Virus record (IMG/VR): IMGVR_UViG_3300044535_001065
Span: 1-35,431 of that record
DNA from: a virus
DNA: 35,431 bases
Strand: one strand, 5' to 3'
A model generated the notes under the pieces. The model was not told the origin of the DNA. It saw only the letters and a list, made by a program, of their open reading frames with translations, and ran no database searches. Shown one piece after another: positions 1 to 9,387 of the stretch (positions are counted from its first letter, which is position 1; the number at the start of each line of letters is the position of its first letter). A program made the position numbers and the translations under genes.

Positions 1-785
1 TGGATGCCTTGGTCGCCTTTTGGACCTTGAGCACCTGTTAGACCAATGTCACCTTGCGGACCGACATCGCCTTTATCTCCTTTAGGACCTTGAGCACCTG
101 TAGCACCAGTTTCACCAACAGGACCCTGTGGACCTACAACACCTTGTTCGCCCTGTGGACCAACAATCTTACCAGCATCCTCGAAAGCAGCTAGCGCATC
201 ATCCCACACCCAAGCGTGTTGAGTGTCCTCTAATATGTAGAGATCACCGTGCGTAGCAGTGGCTGGAAGATCGGTTTCGCTAGGAACCCGAGCAATAAAT
301 GTAATGCCCAATCCTGGGATACCCTGTGGACCTTGAGGACCAGTGGCACCAATTGGACCTTGAGGACCCATAGGACCTGGTACGATAGATGCGGCACCAG
401 TTGGACCTTGGTCTCCCTTTGGACCTGTAGGACCTTGGACACCTTGAGGACCCATTGGTCCAACTTCTCCAGCAGGACCAGCAGGACCTGTAGGACCAGG
501 AGCGCCAGTGTCACCTTTAGGACCTTGAACGGGACCAGTGTTCTGCCACTCGACTCCGTTCCAAACCCATAATTCACCATTGATCAGCCAACCGTCCCCA
601 TACTCACCACTAGGTGGGAGCTCTGAAGGAGAGTTGAGATTGCCATTAATTGTGATGCCTACGCCAGGAGGACCAACAGGACCTTGAGGACCTTGGGGAC
701 CAACTGGACCAGGTTCACCCTGTGGACCCGCAGGACCTTGTGGTAAATTATTTAAATCATTAAAATTGTCTGGATAACCTGACAT
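1..785 (-). CDS. Collagen-like tail fibre/adhesin protein, 3' end cut by window edge
   Basis: This reading frame opens at an ATG (785-783) preceded by AGGAGA and stays open to base 1, giving 261 residues with no stop, so the C-terminus lies outside the window. The N-terminus is [11 protein letters not shown], followed by runs of Gly-X-Y triplets rich in GPQ, GPA, GPT and GPK that interrupt two folded inserts. The second insert (about bases 160-320) has the pattern [30 protein letters not shown] and recurs in three other genes of this window. Collagen triplets in phage proteins usually form stiff triple-helical shafts of fibres. It is the most downstream visible member of the fibre array and is separated from the next gene by 120 bases containing a hairpin. 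The virion role is inferred from composition and context. Confidence 0.8.
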   Translation of the reverse strand, partial: MSGYPDNFNDLNNLPQGPAGPQGEPGPVGPQGPQGPVGPPGVGITINGNLNSPSELPPSGEYGDGWLINGELWVWNGVEWQNTGPVQGPKGDTGAPGPTGPAGPAGEVGPMGPQGVQGPTGPKGDQGPTGAASIVPGPMGPQGPIGATGPQGPQGIPGLGITFIARVPSETDLPATATHGDLYILEDTQHAWVWDDALAAFEDAGKIVGPQGEQGVVGPQGPVGETGATGAQGPKGDKGDVGPQGDIGLTGAQGPKGDQGI

Positions 786-857
786 AGACTTCTCCTATTC
801 TGCGAGTGATGCCACATCGACAAACACTCAACGAGGCAGATTATAATTCTAGTATTA

Positions 858-888
858 GGGACACTGCTAACTTTCGCTAACAGTGCCC
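858..888 (-). other. Intergenic RNA hairpin with GAAA tetraloop
   Basis: In the minus-strand transcript CACTGTTAGC, GAAA and GTTAGCAGTG form a 10-bp stem closed by a GAAA tetraloop. GGG/CCC extends it beyond a single bulged base. Two of the pairs are G-U, which pair only in the minus-strand RNA (A-C mismatches in the other strand), so the structure suits the transcribed strand. No clear T-tract follows (TAATACTAG), so it is not a standard intrinsic terminator. It could be an attenuator, an RNA-processing or stability element between two fibre genes. Confidence 0.5.
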
Positions 889-905
889 TCTCAACATTTA
901 CTTCA

Positions 906-3900
906 TTACACTGGTGCTGTTACAGTCACAGGTGCAGTTACAGGTTTACTCAACTCGTTTGGAGTGAAAGTAATTGTATACGTGCCAGCTGTGGTATAAG
1001 CATAAGTGCCAGTACCATCAGTTGTTGTTATCGAACCTTCTGGGACAGCAGGAACACCTGGCGTAATAACTGTTACACCATCAACATCTAACACTGGAGG
1101 AACTTCCGCTACAGCATCACCAAATGTATACGTTCCACCACAAGGAATATCAAGTGCCAATGAGACACTTAAATTTGTTGGTGTTGGAGTAATTACATAT
1201 GGAATGCTTGCGTGTGAGACAAACTCAACAGTCGCTTCATAGTTGTGATCGTCAGGAACATAGCGAATTGTGAATGTACCATCTCTACCGTAAGTATAAG
1301 TACCTGTACCATCTGCACTAACTAAAGAACCTTCTGGAACAGCTGGAACACCAGGAGTTACTTCAGTCACACCATCTTCACCCATTACTGGTGGAATCTC
1401 TGCAACAGGATCACCAAAGTAATATACACCAGGCAATGCTGGCGAAGAAGCTAAGGTGGCTATACGATCATCACGAGATGCAGTGATAGAGTACGTAGTG
1501 CGAGCAGGAGCAGACACAGCTAAAGTGACAGGCTTGCTCAACTCGTTAGGCTCGAAAGTGATTGTGTAATCACCAGGACGAGGATAAGTGTACTCTGCGA
1601 TACCATCAGTAGTCGTAACGACTCCCTCAGGAATTGCAGGAGCAGGTACTACATACCAGTCGTTATCACTAATCTGCTGAATGTTACCAGTGTCAAGAAC
1701 GTTCAACGCTAAGGTCGAAACAGCACCTGTAGCATCATCCGTAAAGGTTACTGTGTAAGTGCCAGCAGCAGGATATGTAAACACACCAGCAGTGTCAACC
1801 GTACCAGCAGGATCTCCGTATGAGTAGGAGCCAGCAGAACGACCAGACTTAGTAGCCTTCAATTGACGAATCGATCGAGAACCTACTTTGACAACTGAAC
1901 GAGAGAAAGCAGTTGGACCGTCATTCGTAAATGCGAACTTGTATGGAACAGGCTCAGGAGTGACGCCATCCGCACCGATAGTAGCATCAGGTGTGGCGAT
2001 GATGTGAGCTTTATACACACCAACAACCTCGGCAACTGCATCACCCATTCTATACTGACCACCACATGTCGGAGACAGGCTTAGCGTCTTGTATAAGAAA
2101 TATTCAGGAGATGAAATCACATAAGGAATACTTGTGTGAGCAATAAAACTTGAAGTCGCTTCATAGTTATGATCGTCTGGTACGTAACGAATTGTATACG
2201 TGCCTTCACGAGGATAGACATATGAACCAGTACCATCGGCAGATACAAGAGTACCCTCTGGAACTGCTGGGACAGCTGGAACGACATCAGTCAAGATTTC
2301 ATCAGGACTTGTTTGTGCTACAGGATCAACATCAGGAACTATCAAAGACAGAGTCGACACAGCAGCTGTAGCAGTCTCTGTGAAAGTCACTGTATAAGTA
2401 CCAGCAACAGTGTAGATCATCTGAGACGCACCGTTAGGTGTTGTACTAGTAGTTGCTTCGGCATCTCCAAACGCATAAGTACCATCCACACCAGTATCAA
2501 AGATAAAAGTGAGTGGAACTGGATCGTAAGTAGGAGTAGCTGTGATATGTTTCTTGTAAGTTGCAGGAACTTCTGGTACTTCAGGTACAGAATCACCAAA
2601 GTAATATACACCAGGCAAAGCTGGGGAAGAACTTAGTGTTGCTGTGCACTCATCTCGTGGAGTAGAGATCGTATATGTTGTACGTTCGATAGCACTTACA
2701 GCCAATGTGACAGGAAGACTCAACTCATTCGGATAAAATGTGATTGTGTAATCACCAACGCGTGGGTAAGTGTATGTGCCAGTACCATCAGTAGTGTCTA
2801 CTCTTCCAGCAGGAATAGCAGGAACCATCGGAACCAACGCTGTGATTTCTTCTACTGCGCCAGTCTGTGCGACAGGTGCATCATCCACAACTAAAGAGAG
2901 GTTCGAGACAACACCTGTTGTACTATCAGTAAAGGTAACAGCGTAAGTACCAGGACCAGGGTAAGTAAACACAGCTAGAGCATCAACTGTTGGGACAGCG
3001 TCGCCATAGCTATACGAACCAGCAGGAGCGTTCTCTACACTGAACGTCCACTTATATGGAACAGGCTCAGGAGTGACACCATCTGCACCAATGGTGGCAT
3101 CAGGTGTTGCAGTGATCTTGTTCTTATAGGTCGCAGGTACTTCAGGAACCTCGGCAACGTAGTCTCCCATGTCATAATAACCACCACATGTAGGAGCAAG
3201 ACTCAGAGCCTTGTACATGAAGTACTCAGGAGAACTGATTACGTATGGAACGCTTGTGTGAGCAATACATGTTGTAGTAGGATTATCATTGCCGTCATCT
3301 GGAGCATAGCGCACTGTGTAAGTGCCTTCGCGAGGATAGACATAAGTTCCCAAGCCATCAGCAGAAACTAACGTTCCCTCTGGAATAGCTGGAACAGCTG
3401 GAACTAGAGGTGTAATCTCTTGGTTCGCACTCACTTGAGCAGCAGTGTCACCGTCGGCGACTATCAAACTCAAGTTGGAGACAGCTCCACCATCTGTATG
3501 TGTAAAGGATACTTCGTACGTTCCGACAGCAGGATATGTAAATGTGCCATTGGCATCAACTGTAGCAGCAGGATCGCCATACGACCACGTACCAGCAGCA
3601 CCATCCTCGATAGCAAACGTCCACATGTATGGAGTGCCAGGTGTGAATGTGCCATCACCATTGTCTGTACGATTAGGTGTAGCAGTGATATGTGGTTGAT
3701 ATGTAGCAGGCACTTCTGGAATCTCAGCAACACCATCACCGAAATAATAGGTGCCAGGCAAACCAGGAGTCGTTGTGAATGTGCCAGTCATCTCGCTACG
3801 AGTGCAAGTTAGCGTGTAGAGAGTTGGCATGATAATGTTGACTGCGGCTGTTACACCATAGTTACCATCATCAGGTGTGAAGGTGATTGTGAAGTCACCA

Positions 3901-4958
3901 GCACGAGGGTAATTATATGTTGCGTTACCAGATGCGTCACTAGTCACAGTGTGAGTAGGAACAGGTGGAACGTAAGGACTAATCTCTTCGATTGCGCCAG
4001 TCTGAGCAACAGTGTCACCGTCGGAAACGACCAAGCTCAAGTTCGAAACGATACCCGAGGTGCCATCAGTAAATGTCACTGCATAAGTACCAGGACCGAC
4101 ATAAGTGAACACGCCAGTTGCATCTGTAGTTGCCTCAGCATTTCCATATGTCCATGTACCAGCAGCACCACCTTCGATAGCGAAAGTGTACATGTATGGA
4201 ACAGGCGTAGGATCTGGAGTAGCAGTAATACGATTCTTGTTCACAGCAGCTTGCTCAGCAATACCATCACCCATGTCATATACACCTGACATTGGAGGAG
4301 ACACAGACAGATTACACAAGTCGAAGCGAACGCTAGGACTGATAGTGTAACCTGTACGAGCGATTGCAGTGATCTCTGTAGTAGCTTCTGTCGACTCAGC
4401 ATTGTCTGGATCGAAACGAACTGTGTATGTGCCAGGAACTGTGTACTGATAGGTCGCTACTAAATTAGTAGTGTGAACGATACCACCAGGATAAGCTGGA
4501 ACTTCTGGAACACCAGGTGTAATTTCTGTAACGCCATCTTCTCCAAGAACTGGAGGAACAGCTGGAATGGCATCACGAGGGTCACCAAAGTAGAAAGTAC
4601 CTTCGTAGTTCGCACGAGCAGACTGATCTAACAGAGTAGCAGTTGCAGTACAATCCATGAATACCATAGATGCTGATGCAGTGTAATCGCGACCAATCTC
4701 AAAGAAAGCAATAACTTCACCGTCGGCAGTAACGCGAGTCAGCGACCGAACAGAGTTCAAAGTCGCATCGTCACCCTGTCCGATCTTATTCACGATATCA
4801 GTTTCTAGCTGAACAACGCGAGCCTCGAGACTGTCAATAGCTGCTGCGGCACTCTGAGCAATCCATGCGTAGCCATTCCAAATGTAAAGTGGACCACCGT
4901 CTGGTGCTTGATACTCTTGAGATAGCGTAGGATTAGTAGGAAAACTAAATGCGGTCAT
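906..4958 (-). CDS. Giant PKD/Ig-like repeat protein, probable tail fibre or adhesin
   Basis: A 1350-aa protein starting at an ATG with a strong GAGGAGG ribosome site. Residues 1-35 match an N-terminal motif found on phage fibre proteins (FPTNPTL ... YIWNGYAW), also present on the next gene upstream. A short helical segment follows (about residues 38-60). The rest is a long array of beta-rich modules with recurring signatures such as TYYFGD, GSYSYGDP, GTYTVTF, YTYPR-GDYTITF and ITATP. The ITATP-type unit occurs five times, each in a block of roughly 200-260 residues. The signatures resemble PKD/Ig-like folds, which are common adhesive modules. The fifth block carries an Arg/Lys/Ser-rich insertion of about 25 residues near bases 1830-1910. 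It is 42 bases downstream of a collagen/collar fibre gene. A host-binding virion role is inferred. Confidence 0.75.
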   Translation of the reverse strand: MTAFSFPTNPTLSQEYQAPDGGPLYIWNGYAWIAQSAAAAIDSLEARVVQLETDIVNKIGQGDDATLNSVRSLTRVTADGEVIAFFEIGRDYTASASMVFMDCTATATLLDQSARANYEGTFYFGDPRDAIPAVPPVLGEDGVTEITPGVPEVPAYPGGIVHTTNLVATYQYTVPGTYTVRFDPDNAESTEATTEITAIARTGYTISPSVRFDLCNLSVSPPMSGVYDMGDGIAEQAAVNKNRITATPDPTPVPYMYTFAIEGGAAGTWTYGNAEATTDATGVFTYVGPGTYAVTFTDGTSGIVSNLSLVVSDGDTVAQTGAIEEISPYVPPVPTHTVTSDASGNATYNYPRAGDFTITFTPDDGNYGVTAAVNIIMPTLYTLTCTRSEMTGTFTTTPGLPGTYYFGDGVAEIPEVPATYQPHITATPNRTDNGDGTFTPGTPYMWTFAIEDGAAGTWSYGDPAATVDANGTFTYPAVGTYEVSFTHTDGGAVSNLSLIVADGDTAAQVSANQEITPLVPAVPAIPEGTLVSADGLGTYVYPREGTYTVRYAPDDGNDNPTTTCIAHTSVPYVISSPEYFMYKALSLAPTCGGYYDMGDYVAEVPEVPATYKNKITATPDATIGADGVTPEPVPYKWTFSVENAPAGSYSYGDAVPTVDALAVFTYPGPGTYAVTFTDSTTGVVSNLSLVVDDAPVAQTGAVEEITALVPMVPAIPAGRVDTTDGTGTYTYPRVGDYTITFYPNELSLPVTLAVSAIERTTYTISTPRDECTATLSSSPALPGVYYFGDSVPEVPEVPATYKKHITATPTYDPVPLTFIFDTGVDGTYAFGDAEATTSTTPNGASQMIYTVAGTYTVTFTETATAAVSTLSLIVPDVDPVAQTSPDEILTDVVPAVPAVPEGTLVSADGTGSYVYPREGTYTIRYVPDDHNYEATSSFIAHTSIPYVISSPEYFLYKTLSLSPTCGGQYRMGDAVAEVVGVYKAHIIATPDATIGADGVTPEPVPYKFAFTNDGPTAFSRSVVKVGSRSIRQLKATKSGRSAGSYSYGDPAGTVDTAGVFTYPAAGTYTVTFTDDATGAVSTLALNVLDTGNIQQISDNDWYVVPAPAIPEGVVTTTDGIAEYTYPRPGDYTITFEPNELSKPVTLAVSAPARTTYSITASRDDRIATLASSPALPGVYYFGDPVAEIPPVMGEDGVTEVTPGVPAVPEGSLVSADGTGTYTYGRDGTFTIRYVPDDHNYEATVEFVSHASIPYVITPTPTNLSVSLALDIPCGGTYTFGDAVAEVPPVLDVDGVTVITPGVPAVPEGSITTTDGTGTYAYTTAGTYTITFTPNELSKPVTAPVTVTAPV

Positions 4959-5000
4959 TATAGACCTCCTCTTTCAATTTATTGTTTATCATACTTATCC

Positions 5001-6401
5001 TTATTCTGCAATTTTTACAGCTAGACCTGTGATAGTAGGAGTACCCGCAGTACCTCCGTTATGCTGCCAACCTCTACCCAACCATCTCCAAGTACCTGTC
5101 AAATTGGACGTGGGATCTGCGTGTGATTCAGTGACAGTCCATGAGCCTGCAAACGAAGTAGATGCTTCTGCGGAAGTTGGGTTAGCAATCTCTTGATTCT
5201 GTGCCACTGAAGGACCAACAACAATCATTGCAATACAACCAATTCCATTGGACGTGGGAATACCAACTGGACCAGCGGGACCTACAGGACCGACCGGACC
5301 CATCGGACCTTCAGGACCAGCAACACCCTGAGGACCCTCAGGACCAGGAGGACCACCAGGAGGACCATCGGCACCAGGAGGACCAGGAGGACCTTGGACG
5401 CCATCAGTTAAATCACCAGTTACCTTGATAATGTAAAGTAAAGAATAGTAAGGAGGTAGGTTGGCATTGACACCATCTACACCTGCGCTGTCTATTGTGA
5501 TGCCTGTGACTGCAGAGCTGGTTGGGAACACCAAACCAGTACTGCTGTTTAAGTCTCCACCACCGTTACCACCGCCACCGTTCTGACCATATGTTAAATG
5601 AACGTGACCAGGATCGATAAGAGTATGGTTATGCGCAACTACAACCGCATTTGCACTACCACCTACAGAGCCGATTGGATAAGTTAATCCTGCGCCAATA
5701 ATAAATTTATCGCGTAAATCAGGACGACCTTCTGCACCATCACATGGCGCCCAACCTAGCGGAACGCTTTCGACTGTTCCAGACCAGATTGCTATTGTGC
5801 CAATTGGAGTTCCACCAGGAGCAGGAGCACCTTGAGGACCTGGTACTGTTGAGTCTGCACCAGTTGCACCTACAGGACCTTGTGGACCTTGAGGACCAGT
5901 GGCACCTACAATCTTGCCAGCATTGTCCCAAACATTAGTAGTGCTGTTCCACACATGCGCAAAGCCAGTGTCGTCAGCAACATACACATCACCGTGAGTA
6001 GAAGACGCAGGTAGTTCAGCAGCATTTGCCACTCTACCTACATAGCGTAAGCCAATCCCCTGTGGACCGACTTCACCTTGAATACCTTGTGGACCCTGTG
6101 GTCCAACGGGACCTGTGAGACCGACTGAAGAAGATGTGGAAGATACCCAAACAAGAGTATTATCTGTAGGATTTAGATACGCGATGAACAAAGCACCTGT
6201 ATCGCTCTCATACCACTCTTCACCTTCAATTGTCGGAACAGGAGGTTCAACAGAGACAGAAAGAGAGGAAGCCCCTCCACCACCGCCACCTGCTGCTGGG
6301 AGAATGTCCCAACCATATCCATTAAATTTATATAAGATCCCAGCACCAGCGTCGACAATCTGTCCTAGCGTAGGATTTTGTGGAAATACTAAATTTGCCA
6401 T
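5001..6401 (-). CDS. Collagen-like tail fibre with tail-collar-like domain
   Basis: A 466-aa protein. Residues 1-31 carry the fibre N-terminal motif (FPQNPTLGQ ... YKFNGYGW) shared with the giant repeat protein downstream. A module with [11 protein letters not shown] and [10 protein letters not shown] follows, then collagen triplets, then the shared GLRYVGRV ... [12 protein letters not shown] ... AGKIVGATG module (about bases 5900-6060). The middle of the protein contains [32 protein letters not shown] and AHNHTL. This matches the phage tail-collar pattern (P-GW-CDG followed by PDLR-KF--G) that occurs at tips of T4-like short or long fibres. A second collagen block precedes a small C-terminal beta domain. 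The family assignment is by motif; the tip location is inferred. Confidence 0.78.
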   Translation of the reverse strand: MANLVFPQNPTLGQIVDAGAGILYKFNGYGWDILPAAGGGGGGASSLSVSVEPPVPTIEGEEWYESDTGALFIAYLNPTDNTLVWVSSTSSSVGLTGPVGPQGPQGIQGEVGPQGIGLRYVGRVANAAELPASSTHGDVYVADDTGFAHVWNSTTNVWDNAGKIVGATGPQGPQGPVGATGADSTVPGPQGAPAPGGTPIGTIAIWSGTVESVPLGWAPCDGAEGRPDLRDKFIIGAGLTYPIGSVGGSANAVVVAHNHTLIDPGHVHLTYGQNGGGGNGGGDLNSSTGLVFPTSSAVTGITIDSAGVDGVNANLPPYYSLLYIIKVTGDLTDGVQGPPGPPGADGPPGGPPGPEGPQGVAGPEGPMGPVGPVGPAGPVGIPTSNGIGCIAMIVVGPSVAQNQEIANPTSAEASTSFAGSWTVTESHADPTSNLTGTWRWLGRGWQHNGGTAGTPTITGLAVKIAE

Positions 6402-6424
6402 TGTACAGCTCCTTACGCTATTCG

Positions 6425-7522
6425 TTAATCTGCGACCTTAATGATCCAACCACTAATGCTTCCAGTTGCTCCGCCACTTCCACCGCCAGTGCCTTCAGAT
6501 CGGACATTAACTGTGTAATCGTGCCAAGCCCACTGGCCAGTGTAATCGCCTGTAGAAGAAATATTTAAATAACCAGCACCGTAACTACCTGGTCTAGAAT
6601 CTGGAGGTCTTACAATATTAAACTGTCGATCACCAGTGCCTAATGGAAGAATATTGCCAGGAGAAATTACATAATCGCCCCAACCGAGAAAGACTGTGCA
6701 AGGCATAACTGAGCCTATCGCATTCCAGCCAACTCCACCACCTGTACCAGCAGGACCTTGAGGACCAACTTCACCTTGAATTCCTTGTGGACCTTGTGGA
6801 CCCACTGCGCCATCTGCACCAGCAGGACCTTGAGGACCTGGCACCTGTGAATCTAAACCAGCAGGACCTGCGGGACCTTGCGCACCGTCTAAGCCAGCAG
6901 GACCCTGTGGACCTGTTGCACCTACGATCTTACCAGCATCATCCCAAACACCTGTTGTACTATTCCACACGTGTGCATTACCTGTATCATCAGAGATATA
7001 AACATCACCGTGCGTTGCACCAGCAGGCAGAGCAGCGACAGTGGCTACTCGACCAACATAACGCAAGCCTATGCCTTGGGCACCAGCTTCACCTTGTGGA
7101 CCTTGAGGACCTGGTACAGTTGAATCTGCACCAGTAGGACCTGCGGGACCAACTTCACCTTGAATTCCTTGTGGACCTTGCGGACCGACTTCACCTTGTG
7201 GACCTTGAGGACCACCAACAGCGTCTACTTGAGACACTGCGATCCAACACCCAACAAGAGTGTCTGGATTTACATACCAAATATATGAGCGACCTGAGTC
7301 GGTCTCAAACCATGTCTGACCCTCGGTAGGAGCGTCAGGAGGAGTAGGACTTGACACAACACCACTACCACCACCGTTTCCAGTGGCAGCAGTAGCTTGT
7401 ATGGTACCGTCAGGAAATGCTAACGGACCGACTAATTGTGCGACATCATCAACCGCAAGTTCTCCTAGAGCCACGACGTTTCCGTCTGCATCATATATTG
7501 CTTTTACTAATAGTGCTGTCAT
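6425..7522 (-). CDS. Collagen-like tail fibre protein
   Basis: A 365-aa protein. The N-terminus ([19 protein letters not shown] ... [12 protein letters not shown]) is homologous to that of the upstream neighbour, suggesting both attach to the same virion site or arose by duplication. It then has the [11 protein letters not shown] ... [12 protein letters not shown] module also seen in the 5001-6401 protein. Three collagen blocks surround the shared [25 protein letters not shown] module (about bases 6920-7075). The C-terminal 90 residues form a Gly-rich, probably beta-rich head. Spacing to both neighbours is 12-23 bases, consistent with one operon. Collagen shaft plus distinct tip indicates a fibre or adhesin; the ligand is unknown. 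Confidence 0.75.
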   Translation of the reverse strand: MTALLVKAIYDADGNVVALGELAVDDVAQLVGPLAFPDGTIQATAATGNGGGSGVVSSPTPPDAPTEGQTWFETDSGRSYIWYVNPDTLVGCWIAVSQVDAVGGPQGPQGEVGPQGPQGIQGEVGPAGPTGADSTVPGPQGPQGEAGAQGIGLRYVGRVATVAALPAGATHGDVYISDDTGNAHVWNSTTGVWDDAGKIVGATGPQGPAGLDGAQGPAGPAGLDSQVPGPQGPAGADGAVGPQGPQGIQGEVGPQGPAGTGGGVGWNAIGSVMPCTVFLGWGDYVISPGNILPLGTGDRQFNIVRPPDSRPGSYGAGYLNISSTGDYTGQWAWHDYTVNVRSEGTGGGSGGATGSISGWIIKVAD

Positions 7523-7534
7523 GGCTCAAACTCC

Positions 7535-8557
7535 TTAGATAAACTTGATAGGTTTCAATGTACCGTTAGTGTCGTAAAATGGTAATGCTTTGTTTGCAAC
7601 TTCTTGAACAGCAGCTTGAACGTTAGTAGCAGCGATTGCTGTATCAGCAGGAGTACCTACAACAGGCACAAATGAAACATCAGCAGCAGTTACGTCTTTA
7701 ATAGCACCAGCAGTAGAGTCTTGCAACTCAATGATAGCAGCTTCCAGTTGATTCAACGAGCCTTGAACTTCAGCAGACTTCAGGATTGGACCAACACCGT
7801 ATGTACGAACTTGAACAGCAGCGTAATCGCCATCTGTAGCAACTACTACACCTGAACGACCATTGAAAGCGTTTACATAGTTACGACCTTCGATGTTCTG
7901 AACTTGAGACTCAATAATGCCCAATGCTTGGTCGGCTTGGTCTAAAGCGGCTTGAACGTCTGTGCCTTTTAGAATCTTATTGCCATTTGCATCGTAAGTG
8001 GTGCCAGCAGCAGTAGCAACGCGAGCAGAGTAAGGTAAATGAGCCCACTTAGCCGTACCGTCGTTGTAGATTAACCAATCGCCAATCTCAACCGCAACTC
8101 CAGCCGCATCTCCAACAGTACGCTGACCAGCTGTATTGAAAATGTAGTAAGGAACAACTGCGCCACCAGCAGCAGGCTTTGCAGGATCTGGAGAGTTGAA
8201 TCCTAATGTGCCAGCGAACTTAGTAGCACCTTGGATATTAGAAACTTGGTTAGAGATCGCTTGGAACGCATCTTGAACGTTAGCAGCGCCAGCAACTAGA
8301 GGTGATAATGTAACTTGGCTACCTGTGTAGTCACCAGTTGCTGGTAAAATATTGCCTTTACGACCTGCGAAACCAGTCACATTCTCTGCAGGAACGTATG
8401 CAGTAGTTTGTTGAGTTTTGTCTTGGAACTCTAAGGGACCAGGAACGATAGCGACGTCGCCTTGGACGAGTTCGCCTAATCCAACGACTTTACCTTCTAC
8501 GTCGCGGATTGGTTTGATTAGAATTGCTGATACTGTAGTTTTTGGGGCGATTGCCAT
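7535..8557 (-). CDS. Tail fibre-like protein with repeated helical/beta modules, no collagen
   Basis: A 340-aa protein. Residues 10-55 (ILIKPIRDVEGKVVGLGEL ... GPLEFQDKTQQT) are homologous to the N-terminus of the downstream fibre. The body has internal repeats: GRKGNILPATGDYTGSQV near residue 65 resembles GRSGVVVATDGDYAAVQV near residue 235, and segments of the type NVQDAFQAI, DVQAALDQAD, EVQGSLNQLE and NVQAAVQEV recur. These helices are common in phage fibre shafts. The C-terminus PFYDTNGT resembles PFYNTDGS at the end of the upstream 8567-8971 protein. It lacks Gly-X-Y triplets, unlike most of its neighbours. The virion role is inferred from homology to neighbours and position. Confidence 0.65.
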   Translation of the reverse strand: MAIAPKTTVSAILIKPIRDVEGKVVGLGELVQGDVAIVPGPLEFQDKTQQTTAYVPAENVTGFAGRKGNILPATGDYTGSQVTLSPLVAGAANVQDAFQAISNQVSNIQGATKFAGTLGFNSPDPAKPAAGGAVVPYYIFNTAGQRTVGDAAGVAVEIGDWLIYNDGTAKWAHLPYSARVATAAGTTYDANGNKILKGTDVQAALDQADQALGIIESQVQNIEGRNYVNAFNGRSGVVVATDGDYAAVQVRTYGVGPILKSAEVQGSLNQLEAAIIELQDSTAGAIKDVTAADVSFVPVVGTPADTAIAATNVQAAVQEVANKALPFYDTNGTLKPIKFI

Positions 8558-8566
8558 GTGAGCTCC

Positions 8567-8971
8567 TTAGGGATTAAGTGGGAATGCTGACGATGATCCG
8601 TCTGTGTTGTAAAATGGAAATGTCGCTGTAACAGAGATGACAGTTTCACCAGGTTCGATACCAGGAGTTGCTGTAAGACCATCGCCTAAACTAACGTTAT
8701 TACCAAGAAGTTGTTTGACTGCTTGACCAGTACCATCTGGAATAGTTGGAATAGACCCACCGCCACTCCCAGGCTCACCCTGTGGACCTTGCGGACCTAC
8801 CAAACTTGCTAACCATTCTTCTTCTGTTCCAACGAAACCGTTGGCTACTGCTATTTGATATGCTGAGGCACCAGCAGGACCTTGTGGACCCTGTGGACCT
8901 GCGGGACCCTGTGGACCTTCAGGACCAGGAGTCGTGCGCATCGTTCTGTATGTATCTGGAAAACCTGCCAT
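8567..8971 (-). CDS. Short collagen-like tail protein
   Basis: A 134-aa protein. After a short N-terminus (MAGFPDTYRTMR) come about eight Gly-X-Y triplets, then a helical segment SAYQIAVANGFVGTEEEWLASLVG. That segment type is common in phage fibre and collagen-like proteins, where it often precedes more Gly-X-Y repeats. A Ser/Gly linker leads to a beta-rich end finishing in PFYNTDGS, similar to the end of the next gene. Spacing to its neighbours is 9-11 bases with an AGGAGAAA ribosome site. It may be a shortened fibre, a fibre adaptor or a head/tail decoration; sequence alone does not decide. Confidence 0.65.
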   Translation of the reverse strand: MAGFPDTYRTMRTTPGPEGPQGPAGPQGPQGPAGASAYQIAVANGFVGTEEEWLASLVGPQGPQGEPGSGGGSIPTIPDGTGQAVKQLLGNNVSLGDGLTATPGIEPGETVISVTATFPFYNTDGSSSAFPLNP

Positions 8972-8982
8972 GATTTTCTCCT

Positions 8983-9387
8983 TTATGCTGTTACTGTGAT
9001 AGTGTATGTGGTACCTGCAAACTCTGGATGCTCGGCAGTGCCTAAATCTTGACAGACGACTTTTTTAGTGCCGTAAGATTTATAGGCATGAACCATAACG
9101 TTTCCGCCATAGCCACCGCCTTCGTTTGACGTGCTAGGACCATCCCAATCCCAGTAATAAGTACCAGAACCACCTACAGCAGTAAATTCGAATTCGCGAG
9201 TGTTACCAGTCTTACGCCATAAAATGTTAGACAGAGGACCGCCAGCAGCAGGAACAAGGTAGATGTCCTTCCAGACACCTCCGATGTTCACTTTAGCTGA
9301 TGTCACAGGTTTCCATGCGCCACCGATGTTTACTTTCTCAGGAGTGCCTTCTTTCCAGGCACCTCCAACATTAACAGCTATGGTCAT
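8983..9387 (-). CDS. Small tail protein with three VNIGGAWK repeats and a PKD-like domain
   Basis: A 134-aa protein. The N-terminal 45 residues hold three copies of a (K)VNxGGxWK motif at about residues 5-12, 18-26 and 32-40. Such GG-WK repeats occur at the N-termini of many phage tail or baseplate-associated proteins. The C-terminal 80 residues (FTAVGGSGTYYWDWDG ... VHAYKSYGTKKVVCQD) have the pattern of a PKD-like beta sandwich. Its ATG overlaps the stop of the upstream 1196-aa fibre gene as ATGA, suggesting translational coupling. It could be an adaptor or a chaperone-like accessory for the large fibre. Confidence 0.65.
   Translation of the reverse strand: MTIAVNVGGAWKEGTPEKVNIGGAWKPVTSAKVNIGGVWKDIYLVPAAGGPLSNILWRKTGNTREFEFTAVGGSGTYYWDWDGPSTSNEGGGYGGNVMVHAYKSYGTKKVVCQDLGTAEHPEFAGTTYTITVTA

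Noticed and set aside
230-580. 116-aa minus-strand ORF
   Set aside because: It is an out-of-frame shadow of the collagen-like gene 1-785; its Val/Leu-rich repeats come from reading Gly-Pro codons one base off.
840-857. TAATAC on the minus strand (857-852) as a T7-like promoter
   Set aside because: Only the first six bases agree with the T7 consensus; the remaining initiation region does not match, and no second copy was noticed.
1006-4350. Several plus-strand ORFs within the giant repeat gene (1006-1242, 2150-2371, 2313-2636, 3420-3812, 3951-4289)
   Set aside because: They overlap a 1350-codon gene with coherent repeats and have no ribosome sites or recognisable domains.
5260-5400. Regular short repeats resembling a CRISPR array
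   Set aside because: The repeats are 9-base Gly-X-Y codon patterns in frame with fibre genes, without unique spacers of uniform length.
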